This document shows positions 48,294 to 58,300 of a stretch of 64,000 nucleotides of DNA, one piece after another. The notes under the pieces were generated by a model that was not told where the DNA came from, did not search any database, and saw only the letters and a program-made list of their open reading frames with translations. The position numbers and the translations under genes were made by a program. Every line of letters begins with the position of its first letter. Positions within the stretch are counted from its first letter, which is position 1. Source of the DNA: Nostoc sp. C052 (GTDB lineage Bacteria; Cyanobacteriota; Cyanobacteriia; Cyanobacteriales; Nostocaceae); the NCBI RefSeq assembly GCF_013393905.1, contig NZ_CP040272.1:4026001-4090000 (forward strand), given 5' to 3'.

Positions 48294-50618
48294 CTAATGC
48301 AAAGTTAACTGCGTGAATTTGATTTTAAATACTGTTCCATGATTGCGTTCTAGGGTGATATCGCCTTCCAGTTGTTCTGTAATCAAGTCATGTACTAACG
48401 ATAGACCCAAAGAATCAGTATTTCTCCAATCTAAATTATCTGGTAAACCAATTCCATTGTCTCGGATAGTCATTTCGATATTATTGCCAGCATTACGTAA
48501 AGCAATACTGATTGTGCCTACTTGTTGATCGGGAAAAGCGTGCTTGAGAGCATTGGAGATTAATTCGTTAATCACCAATCCACAGGCAATGGCTTGGTCA
48601 ACATTCAAACTCAATGGATCTATATCAGTTTCTAAAGCGATTTTATTAGGCCATATTTGATAGGAAATTAGTAAGCTCGTAGCTAAATTGTGGATATAAT
48701 CAGCAACATCAATTTGTCCAATATTCGCTGAAGTATACAAATTTTTATGAATTAGAGATATTGACTCAATTCGATTTTGACTTTCTCGCAGAACTTTGAT
48801 GACTTCTGGATCTTTGAGTGTTTGTGATTGAAGTTGTAATAAACTAGAAACAATTTGCAAATTATTTTTAACTCGATGATGAACTTCTTTTAAGAGAACT
48901 TCTTTTTCAGCTAAGGCAGCTTTTAACTTGACTTGAGCTTTTTGTCTTTGAACAAGTTCAGTTTGAGCTTGTTCTAAGATGCTAGATTGTTGAATTGCGA
49001 TCGCTAATTGGACTGTGAGATGATCGAGCAAATCTAATTGATTTTCTTCCCACTCACGAAAACCAGAGCATTGGTGAGCAACCAGTAAACCCCAAAGGTG
49101 AGAGCCAGGGTTTTGAGAGCCTGCTTCTAGTAAAATGGGCACAACTAAATTTGCTTTCACCTCAAACCGTTCTAGCAGGCGAATATGGCAATCAGTTAGT
49201 CCAGCTTCATAAATATTAGCGATCGCTCGCTTGCGTCCCTGATAATACTCTACTCCTGTAGCTGTTTGAAAACACGTATCATGAATCTCTACGCCCAAAG
49301 AAACTGTCCATCCATCTTCTACCGATTCCGCCATAATTGTGCCGATCATCTCTGAGTCAAATTGATAAACTACTACTCGATCGACACCAAGTAAATCTCG
49401 TACTTCTTGAACTGTTGCATTCAGAATATCTTGAAGATTCAAAGATTGACGAATTCGTTGAGCAACAGTTCGCATTAATTGCTCCCGCTCGGCTTGAGCT
49501 TTTAGAGCTAGTTCAGTTTGCTTACGTTCTGTGATGTCTTGCCCAATACCGATAATTTGACCATTTGAAAGGTAAACATTAGTCCAAGATGTATCTAGTA
49601 AACGACCATCGCGCACCTGAGTTTTAAAGTCACCCCAATTACGTTGTGCAGACTGAATAAAATTAATTACATACTGTCGATATTCCAGATTAGGATATAA
49701 CACTTCCAAGACATCACGAGTTGGGAAATCTTGAAATTTCCAACCAAGAATATTTTCCCATTCTTGGTTCACCCACTGAAGTTTACCATTAGCATCAAAA
49801 AGGGCAATCATTAAAGGTATACTCTCAAAAATTGTCCGCAAAAATTCATTTTGCTCTTGGAGTTTTGTTTCAACATTTTTGCGGTCATTAATATCATTAA
49901 ATACTGTCAAAATTGCTGATTCATTATTAAAGGTTAAATATTGCAATGAAGCGATCGCCCAGAAATGAGTTCCATCTGATCTTTTTAATTGGAGTTCATA
50001 ATTATGAATAAAGCCCTGTTGATTAAGAATCTTTAAAAGTGCTTCTAAATCTGCCAAATCATGATATAAATCCAAAAAAAAATTACGATTAACTAAATAC
50101 TCTGGAGAAAGCCGAAATGTTTGAAGCAATTGTGTATTAGCGTATAATATCAATCCATCAGACACACGCGAAATAGTTAATGGAAGAGGAATAGCTTCAG
50201 AAATGACGCGAAATCTTGCTTCGCTTTCCTGAAGAGTTTTTTCTATTTGTTTGTGTTCTGTGATGTCTCGTATATTAACTAAGCGAGCATTATAAGTGCC
50301 ATAGTCTATTGTCTGTGTGAAAATTTCAACATCAATAATCTGTCCATCTTTTCGCCGATGTCGCCATTGTTTCGCAAAATGTAAGTTAGAGTGATTTTGT
50401 TCTAAATATTCCAGCAATAGAGAGACATCTTCTGAAGGGCGAATGTCAGTTATTCGCATTTGCAAAAACTCTTCTTGTGAGTAGCCGTAATGGAGAACAG
50501 CAGCTTCATTTACATCTAAAAATTGTAGATTATTCTGGTCATATACCCACATTGGGTTAGGATTTTTAGAGAAAAGGAGATTAAAACTCTTTTGACTTTC
50601 ATTCTCAGGAAATAGCAT
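48294..50618 (-). CDS. Cyanobacteriochrome sensor kinase (PAS x3, DXCF GAF, HisKA_2)
   Basis: 774 residues: three PAS domains (about 10-125, 130-250, 255-370), a GAF domain (about 390-550) and a HisKA_2/HATPase kinase (VHHRVKNNLQ box near 580). The GAF has the canonical chromophore Cys477-His478 (TDCHIRLL) and a second Cys in a DXCF motif (DTCF, 447-450), so it should bind a bilin with two thioether links and sense violet-to-green light. The GAF is followed by WGLLVAHQC. It is the first gene of an operon whose second product has a receiver domain. Light colour is inferred from motif class, not measured. Confidence 0.88.
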   Translation of the reverse strand: MLFPENESQKSFNLLFSKNPNPMWVYDQNNLQFLDVNEAAVLHYGYSQEEFLQMRITDIRPSEDVSLLLEYLEQNHSNLHFAKQWRHRRKDGQIIDVEIFTQTIDYGTYNARLVNIRDITEHKQIEKTLQESEARFRVISEAIPLPLTISRVSDGLILYANTQLLQTFRLSPEYLVNRNFFLDLYHDLADLEALLKILNQQGFIHNYELQLKRSDGTHFWAIASLQYLTFNNESAILTVFNDINDRKNVETKLQEQNEFLRTIFESIPLMIALFDANGKLQWVNQEWENILGWKFQDFPTRDVLEVLYPNLEYRQYVINFIQSAQRNWGDFKTQVRDGRLLDTSWTNVYLSNGQIIGIGQDITERKQTELALKAQAEREQLMRTVAQRIRQSLNLQDILNATVQEVRDLLGVDRVVVYQFDSEMIGTIMAESVEDGWTVSLGVEIHDTCFQTATGVEYYQGRKRAIANIYEAGLTDCHIRLLERFEVKANLVVPILLEAGSQNPGSHLWGLLVAHQCSGFREWEENQLDLLDHLTVQLAIAIQQSSILEQAQTELVQRQKAQVKLKAALAEKEVLLKEVHHRVKNNLQIVSSLLQLQSQTLKDPEVIKVLRESQNRIESISLIHKNLYTSANIGQIDVADYIHNLATSLLISYQIWPNKIALETDIDPLSLNVDQAIACGLVINELISNALKHAFPDQQVGTISIALRNAGNNIEMTIRDNGIGLPDNLDWRNTDSLGLSLVHDLITEQLEGDITLERNHGTVFKIKFTQLTLH

Positions 50619-51256
50619 TGGTGATTCTGTGACAATTTTTTTTAAATGCCAGATTTAATTTGTTGAAATTTAAAAAATTGAGTTTTTGTAAAATCTGCAA
50701 AATAAAAATCGTATTTTTATTAACGTTTGTAATACAATATTAGATTTGCTAGTACCGATTACCTGTGAGGTTCCATAGAGGGACTTCCAGAAATTAAATT
50801 ATTAAATTTTGAGAGAGAATGATGATCGTTAGATTCTTCCTCCTTTGCTTCCCCTGCTTACCGAAACGACGGAATACTTTTTTAGTTGAAAGTCCCAGAA
50901 CAGGTTGCTTAAGTAACTTGTCTCATCAAGCCTGATATTGTAAAGTTTCACAAAGAATCGGTCTAAAGCATAGACTGAAATTAACCAATGTTTTTACTCT
51001 GTGAGATTGTTAAGATATTTATTTTTTCGTAGGAAAAATTTACTCCATTTGAATGAGTACTTGGGGTTGCTTAAGGGTGGGTTTTAAAGAAAAATTATAT
51101 TCACCATCAGTATTATTAGCAAACTATCGGCAGTTTTTGCAACCTCATTGATTGAAAAAATGCAAATAGCGCATACTCTTACGGAGAAGCTACGCACAGC
51201 TTCTCGCAAAGAATCTTTGTGGACTTTGTATTATTTACGGTAGCCTGCGCTATCTT
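50619..51256. other. Intergenic gap with repeat units
   Basis: The promoter zone of the photoreceptor operon, then GGGACTTCCAGAAATTAAAT (50783) which has a cousin at 30787, its partly inverted match GTTGAAAGTCCC (50886), and a hairpin GAGAAGCT-ACGCAC-AGCTTCTC (51184-51205). I see no gene. Confidence 0.5.
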
Positions 51257-52834
51257 TTATCTAGGGCGTCCCAGTGTAGTTATATATAAAACGGCTTCAT
51301 CAGTAGGAATACCCAAAACTTCATTTACTTGATCGTCAAAGAATCCACCGATACCACTGACGCCTACATTCAGGTGCATTGCTGCTAAATTCAGGCGTTG
51401 CCCCAAATGACCGGCATCCATGTGTAAGTAACGGTAAACGCGATCGCCATATTGTGCGATCGCAGATTTCAAATCGGCGGTATGAAACAATACTGCTGCT
51501 GCATCCCGCCCTAATTCTTGTCCTAAACAGAGAAAATGTAACTCTCGGCGGAAGTTTTTAAACCGAATTTGGCGTAATTCTTGGGCTTTCGGTGCATAAT
51601 AATAACAACCCGCCTCCAATCCTTTGACTCCGCAAACAGCAATGAATGTTTCGATTAAATTTAGATCGAAGTAGTCTGGAGAAATATCTAAACTTTGGTC
51701 GATGTAATTTTTTGGCTGGTAAGTGAAATCGAGTAAACTTTTCAATTCATCGAAGCTTAAATCCTCACCATTGTAAGCACGGGTAGAGCGTCGCTTGTAC
51801 ATGGTGATTTCTAGTTCTGACAGCTTTTGTCCCCAATCTATAGGTGCAGTATTAGTGGGAATTTTTAAACAGAAAGGAAAATTGTATTTATCCTCCAAAG
51901 ATTTTTCTTGTTTAATAGTTGGTAGATTGAGATTGCCAGTTACACCTGATTGGATATGAGTGTGTCGATGGAAATATGTTAGTAGTTCGCCATCGGGGAT
52001 TTGAGGATAACTTGTTTCGGTAGCGGAAGGTAAAGCAGTACATCCCAATGGCAAATTTTGATTAATATCTAACAAGTCTGCCAGAGGTAAGACAGCGATC
52101 GCACCTTCTTGTTGCGGATCGACATAAAGCAGATCGTTAACCGATTCATCTACAAAGCCGCCAATTAGATGGGGGCGATAGTCAGTAATCGCACCAGCCA
52201 ACTCGATATTACCCAACAGGTGTCCCGTATCCAGAAAAATCCGACGGTAAGCCCGATCTTCATAGCGCCATGCAGAACGATAGAAAACCGCAGTCACAAT
52301 AATTGCTAATTGGGTATTTTCTAAAGAAGGATGCCAGAAACAAGCTGCTTGGAGATTTTGCCAAACATCACTTTCCCAATAATGCATGAGAGAATGAGTC
52401 CGACACTGGTAGTTATACAAACCAGGTGGTAATAACGACGTACCACGGGAAACCACATACACCTCAGCAGGGTATAATCCGCCTGCACTGGGAGCAGCAC
52501 GTAAATACACCGCACTACCCATAGAAGGCATTTTCGCCGTTAATCCATAACTGCGAAACAACAGCCGCGAAAGTCTTTGCCACCATTGAGCATCCGGGTT
52601 ATTAGCATAAGCCTCTGGTTTTTCTTGGATATAGGGTTTGAGATCAAAAGTAGAGCCAATTTTGTACTCTTTAAAGGGCACTGGCTGCTTAGTCCAGTCT
52701 AAGCGCTGACTTTTGGAGGCGAGAGTCTCAGGATTGTATTTAGTCCGTTCGTGATAATGCTGGGCAATTGATTGGTGTAATTCTGGCATAGTACTTTTAA
52801 TATCCTTGGGGCATCCTTTTCTTGATCTTGGCAT
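51257..52834 (-). CDS. Double nitroreductase-domain protein, SagB/ThcOx-like
   Basis: 525 residues with two nitroreductase-fold halves (about 75-260 and 325-525), each with the pattern YKRRSTRAYNGE or equivalent, GAGCYYYAP-like turn and a C-terminal GGFFDD..NEVLGI / GGFVDESVNDLL loop. SagB-type dehydrogenases use FMN to oxidise thiazolines in RiPP biosynthesis, but stand-alone double-domain copies without an azoline-forming cyclodehydratase are common in cyanobacteria and have unknown substrates. No RiPP genes are seen nearby. Start at 52834 has GAGG seven bases upstream; ATG at 52789 is the alternative. Confidence 0.8.
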   Translation of the reverse strand: MPRSRKGCPKDIKSTMPELHQSIAQHYHERTKYNPETLASKSQRLDWTKQPVPFKEYKIGSTFDLKPYIQEKPEAYANNPDAQWWQRLSRLLFRSYGLTAKMPSMGSAVYLRAAPSAGGLYPAEVYVVSRGTSLLPPGLYNYQCRTHSLMHYWESDVWQNLQAACFWHPSLENTQLAIIVTAVFYRSAWRYEDRAYRRIFLDTGHLLGNIELAGAITDYRPHLIGGFVDESVNDLLYVDPQQEGAIAVLPLADLLDINQNLPLGCTALPSATETSYPQIPDGELLTYFHRHTHIQSGVTGNLNLPTIKQEKSLEDKYNFPFCLKIPTNTAPIDWGQKLSELEITMYKRRSTRAYNGEDLSFDELKSLLDFTYQPKNYIDQSLDISPDYFDLNLIETFIAVCGVKGLEAGCYYYAPKAQELRQIRFKNFRRELHFLCLGQELGRDAAAVLFHTADLKSAIAQYGDRVYRYLHMDAGHLGQRLNLAAMHLNVGVSGIGGFFDDQVNEVLGIPTDEAVLYITTLGRPR

Positions 52835-53321
52835 TCATTAGCCTCATTGTTTCGTGTCAATTGGTACAATCCTCAGAGTCATAAAGTGGTATTTGGTAAC
52901 AATTGGATTGGGGATTAGGGATTAGGGATTAGTTATTCTCCCTTGTCTCCCAGTCTCCACTCCCAAGTTCCAAGTCACCAGCCCCCAGCTTTCAAGGGTA
53001 GGTGTTTAAAAATTAGGCAGAAGAGAAGGTGATTTGGGGAATACTGTGTTGTGGAGTAAATGTAGGCCACGGTTCAGGAAAAAACTACCCTGTGGTAATT
53101 TAAGGCTAAGGTGTACACACAAGTCTTAAAATTCCCCCCAGTACAAAACGGCGTAAATAAACCACCCATTTCAATACTTGTCGGGTTTTGGGGAAAAGGG
53201 GAAGGGCAAAGAGGAAAGAAAAAACCTTTAACCTTTAACCAAAACCCAATTCCGAGTTAAAAATGCAAAACCTACGCAGTATTACCACCCATTTAGAATA
53301 GCCAGAAAGCTTACAAAATTA
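52835..53321. other. Intergenic repeats between nitroreductase and TpsB genes
   Basis: GGGGATTAGGGATTAGGGAT runs (52910), CCCAGTCTCCACTCCCAAG units, and AGTACAAAACGGCGTAAATA (53140), whose cousin lies at 60338. I see no gene. Confidence 0.5.
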
Positions 53322-55157
53322 TTAGGGTTGATAGCGAAGACTAAAGTAAAAGCCATCATCTTGAGCATTATTACCACGATCGCTAAGATCGATAAATGGA
53401 AATCCGTAATCGAGGCGCATAAAGAGATTATCAATTCCCAATGCCTGATTCCACAAGAATCCTAAGCCTGCACCCACTAAAAAAGTTTGATTGGGTAGCT
53501 GATTAGGATTATTAGACTGATTCCAGACGGCTCCCATGTCTACAAATGGCGCAAGTTGAATTGTGGATAATCCAGCTTCATTACGCTGCACTGTAAACCG
53601 ATCTTCGATCGCTACCCGAAATCCATTATCCCCAGAACGGATATTTTGACGATATCCCCTTACAGATTGTCCGCCGCCAATGACAAATTGCTGGGAAGGT
53701 AAAAGGCTATCTGGTGTCAGCTGCAAGTCTGCTTGGATGAGCAATAAATGATCGTTGCTGAGTTGCTGCACGCGCTGGGCTTGACCTAGCCAACTAAAAA
53801 AGCGACCATCGGGTATGGGGTCATTGTTGATAGTTGCATCTAAGATATCAATGCCAAAGTTAAATTGCGATCGCAAAAACCAAGCTCCTTGAGGTTCGCG
53901 CTTGATATAATCTTGACCAAATTTAATTACACTGGTGCGGCTCACACCATTAGCATCAGGCCCAATGCCAAAGGGAGTTGCAAGATTATCAAAGAGGAAA
54001 GTTTGACCATCTTGATAGGTAAATCCTAAAGATAAGGCAAATTCTTCTTTAGGCGATCGCATCAATGGTTGACGATAATTTATTTCATAAAGATCCTGGT
54101 TGGCTCGAATACCAAAGGCGTTAAAGGGTGGCTCAGTGATTTTGTTGCGATTCAATGCCGCTCGAATCTGCACTTTGCCATTCATGGCGTTCACGGGAAT
54201 CTGATAGCTAAAATCAAAGGCATCGGAACCACCAGAGAGTGTATGGTAATATGAGCCTGCTAATTCATCTCCCATACCAGTTAAATTGCGATCGCGCAGT
54301 TCAACACCCAATCTTTCCGCTCCAATACTGGGAGGCGAATAATTATCTACGCCCAAGCTACCAGTTAAAGGGTTTGCCTCTTCAACTCTCACAATGAGAA
54401 CACTTTGACCAACTTTACCCGTTGGACGCAGACGCGCTTCTACATTGGTAAATAGGGGATCGAGTCGCAACAATTTTAGTTGTTCTTCGAGCTTACCAGT
54501 ATTGAGAGGAATACCAGCACCTAATTGGATGCGGCTACGAATATAAGATGGGTTTAATCGCCGCGTCCCCTGAATTTCAATCTCAGTCAAACGCCCTTCC
54601 AACACCCGAATTACTACAACTCCATCTGCGGTGCTAGATTGTTTCGTGTCTGGAACTGCTCTGGAATTTATATAACCTTTATTTAGGTAAAGCTGAGTAA
54701 TAGCATCTGCGGCTTGTCTGATTTCTTCTAAAGTTAAATCCCGTTCTTCAAAGGGTTTGACTACTGGATTAAAGTCATTTTCATTAAAAACTGTGCTACC
54801 TACAACCTGGATTTTGCGAACTCGAATGCGCTGTGGTGTTTCTGGTTGTGGATTCGGTTCGCTTTGATTGGGCTTAGTTGTCGGGGTAGGTTCTGTTTCT
54901 TGTACTATTTGTAACTCTAGCTGACTGCTATTTTTAGCCGAGTCTGGTGTAAAAATATTCGCTGTAGCTTTCAGTTCATTTGCAGTTAAAATCCAGACCG
55001 CAGGCAGAATTAGCAAGCTACACTGAAAACTGAAACTGTGCTTACTCCGTTTAGTAGTTACCAAACCCCGCCAAGTTTCTAACTGATCAGAGAAACAGAC
55101 AATCTTTTGCTGAGTAATTATTTCAGATTTAACACTAGTTTCTGTTTCTTTGCTCAT
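53322..55157 (-). CDS. Two-partner secretion outer-membrane transporter TpsB
   Basis: 611 residues of the ShlB/FhaC/HecB family. An uncleaved-looking N-terminal hydrophobic stretch (about 45-62), a Pro/Thr/Glu linker, a POTRA domain (VRKIQVVGSTVF to about 195), and a 16-strand barrel ending SLRYQP with a terminal aromatic-type signature. The conserved barrel-plug motif VRGYR is present (GQSVRGYR). It should export the TPS-domain protein encoded divergently 160-190 bp away. TpsB proteins recognise the N-terminal TPS domain in the periplasm and thread the passenger outward. Confidence 0.9.
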   Translation of the reverse strand: MSKETETSVKSEIITQQKIVCFSDQLETWRGLVTTKRSKHSFSFQCSLLILPAVWILTANELKATANIFTPDSAKNSSQLELQIVQETEPTPTTKPNQSEPNPQPETPQRIRVRKIQVVGSTVFNENDFNPVVKPFEERDLTLEEIRQAADAITQLYLNKGYINSRAVPDTKQSSTADGVVVIRVLEGRLTEIEIQGTRRLNPSYIRSRIQLGAGIPLNTGKLEEQLKLLRLDPLFTNVEARLRPTGKVGQSVLIVRVEEANPLTGSLGVDNYSPPSIGAERLGVELRDRNLTGMGDELAGSYYHTLSGGSDAFDFSYQIPVNAMNGKVQIRAALNRNKITEPPFNAFGIRANQDLYEINYRQPLMRSPKEEFALSLGFTYQDGQTFLFDNLATPFGIGPDANGVSRTSVIKFGQDYIKREPQGAWFLRSQFNFGIDILDATINNDPIPDGRFFSWLGQAQRVQQLSNDHLLLIQADLQLTPDSLLPSQQFVIGGGQSVRGYRQNIRSGDNGFRVAIEDRFTVQRNEAGLSTIQLAPFVDMGAVWNQSNNPNQLPNQTFLVGAGLGFLWNQALGIDNLFMRLDYGFPFIDLSDRGNNAQDDGFYFSLRYQP

Positions 55158-55350
55158 TTCTCAATGGAGTGCCTTATCTAACGACTGGGCTGATGGGGAT
55201 TGGGGATACGATAAGTATTTCAATATCATATTTTTGACATTCAGATTTCAGAAGATTTGTAACTAAAACTATAATTAACGGCGATTTATTCTAAGTGATA
55301 GTCCTTAGCATTATATTGTGGTAACAGGTAAAAAACTTGGGAATACTTCG

Positions 55351-58300
55351 ATGTCGCCACTGATCTCCATTGTCATCGTCAATTACAACCGCGAGTCTTA
55401 CCTTCAAGAAGCGATCGCTAGCGTCTTAGCGCAGACATGGCAAGACTTTGAGCTACTAATTTGGGATAATGGCTCTACAGATAGATCGGTGGCGATCGCA
55501 AATGCTTATACTCAACAAGATGATCGAGTGCGGGTAGTGGAGGCAGAGAATCAAGGAGTTGCAGGGGCTTGTAAGGCAGCGATCGCCCAAACTAGGGGTA
55601 CTTACATCGGTATATTAGACAATGATGATATCTTAGCCCCTACCGCCCTTGCCCAAACCGCCACAGTCCTCAACCGCCATCCAGAAGTAGGATTTGTTTA
55701 CACCGACTATTTAGATATCGATCGAGACGGCAAAGTTATCAGCTACGGTCATCGTTGTAACATTCCTTACTCTCAAGCCGGTCTGTTAGTGAACTTCATG
55801 ACGTTTCACTTCCGCTTGATGCGGCGATCGATTTACGACCGAGTGGGAGGTGTTAACGAATCATTCTCTTGCTGTGCCTATGATTATGACCTATGTCTGC
55901 GACTTTCAGAAGTAGCCCAGGTACGCCGAGTCAAAGAGCCACTCTATTTTTACCGAAATCACTCTCAAAGCATTTCTGTTACTAGACAAAAAGAACAAAT
56001 ACTCTGGTCTAAACGAGCGATCGCACAAGCACTTTGGCGGCGGGGATTAGCAGATAAGTTACAAATCGATGTAGAATTACTTACAGGTCGCTTTATATTG
56101 CGGCGCAAAAAATCCTTATTGTCTAATATCGCCGCTTCAGTCCTAGTTATTGCCTCGCTGGTAAGTCCCAGATTAGCTCAAGCACAACAAATAGTTCCTG
56201 CTAACGATGGGACAAACACAATTGTTACACCCAACGGCAATCGACTTGATATCACTGGTGGTACAACCTCTAGAGATGGTGCGAATCTTTTCCACAGCTT
56301 TCAGCAATTTGGGATTTCACCAGAACAAATCGCCAATTTTCAAGCTAGTCCGGCGCTGCAAAATATCCTTGGTCGAATTACAGGCGGAAATGCTTCGGTT
56401 ATTAATGGCTTAATTCAGGTAACAGGTGGCAATCCTAACCTTTTTTTGATGAATCCAGCCGGATTTATTTTTGGAGCAAACGCCAGTTTAAATGTACCTG
56501 GTGCTTTCACGGTGACAACAGCTAACGGCATTGGTTTTGGCAGCAGTTGGTTTAACGCCATCGGTGTTAATGACTACAAGAATTTAGTTGGAAACCCCAA
56601 CGGATTTGCCTTTAGTACGAACCAGCCAGGAGCGATCGCTAATGCTGGAAATTTGGTGGTAGGTGCTGGACAAAATTTGAATTTATTAGGCGGTACTGTA
56701 GTTAACACTGGGCAACTTTCAGCACCGGGAGGACAGATTACGATCACATCCGTACCAGGGGAAAATTGGGTGCGTCTTAGTCAGCCAGGAAATCTGTTGA
56801 GTTTGGAAATTCAGCCCCTCACCTCTAGTAGCAGCCAACCCAATAACTGGACAATTCCCATTGCATCTTTACCGGAATTGCTGACAGTTGGGAACACAGG
56901 GTTAACTGCTAATCCTGACGGGACTGTAAAATTAACAGCCTCGAATGTGACAATTCCCACAACACCAGGGACAACCATTGTTTCCGGCAAAGTGGATGTA
57001 TCGAGTCAAACAGGCGGTACGGTAACTGCTTTGGGTAAACGAGTCGGGGTGATTGATGCCAACATTAACGCCTCTGGAAGCAATGGCGGCGGTACTGTAC
57101 TAATTGGCGGTGATTTTCAAGGTAAGGGGACTTTACCCAACGCCGATCAGACTTATGTGGACTCAAAATCCGTCATTAATGCTGATAGCAATTTGAATGG
57201 AAACGGCGGACGCGTAATTGTTTGGGGTAACGACACAACCCAATATTATGGCAACATCTCGGCTCGTGGAGGAGCAAATGCCGGCAATGGTGGAAATGTC
57301 GAAGTATCAGGCAAAAATTCCTTGACCTTCAACGGTTTGGTAGATACTTCAGCAATTAATGGCAACTTTGGCACTTTATTACTAGACCCCAGCACACTTA
57401 CCATCATCGATGGTACAGCAGGGACAGGTAGTTTTGATGGCACAGCTGGTAATATTGCTTTTGGCGATGCAGATATTGGGGCGAATACCGTTTCTTGGGG
57501 TGCGATCGCAGCATCAGGCACAAATATCAACTTACAAGCCACAGGAAATATTACCATCAACGACATCACCGGAGCTACGCCCTTAGTAACTACCCTTGGT
57601 GTCGCTACATTAAACTTGGGTAATGGCGGTAGCTTCAACCTGTCTTCACAAAATGGTTCTGTAAACTTTGCCAATCCTGCCAACACAATCAAGACAACCG
57701 GGGGAGCCATTACCATATCGGGAGCCAGTCTATTATTGGGAAATTTGGATACAACTGGGTTTGGATATGGTGGTACATCTATAGCTGGAACCGTGAATTT
57801 AAGTGCCACAGGGGACATCATCACAGGTAGAATTACTTCCTCTGCAACTAATGGTAATAACTCAGGTACAGGCGGCAATGTAGTCGTAACAACCACAGCA
57901 GGCAGTATTACCACAGGGGCCATTAACTCATTTGCATCAAAGACAGTACCAGGTGGAGATTTTACAGCTAAATCTGGTGCAATTAATTTAACTGCCAGAG
58001 ATAATATCACTGTGAATGACGGCATTGACGCCTCAGCAACAGCCACTAACGTCGATGGTACTGCAAGCGCCACAGGTGGCAACGTTACTTTACAAACTAC
58101 CAATCCCTTGGGCAGCACAATTCGCTTTAACAGCATCAACACACAGGCCACAACGGATTTTGGTAATGCCAACACTGTTCAAGGTGGCAATGTCCAAGTG
58201 CTGACAAATGGACTAGTGCAAGGAAGAAGCACAGGTACTACCATCGCTACTGGCGGAATTTTGGATTTTGGACGAGGAGGAACCACTAGCATTGCGGGAG

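Noticed and set aside
57246..58175. 309-codon frame on the minus strand
   Set aside because: It mirrors the low-complexity beta-helix repeats of the TPS-CHAT gene; Pro/Val/Leu-rich composition without any domain.
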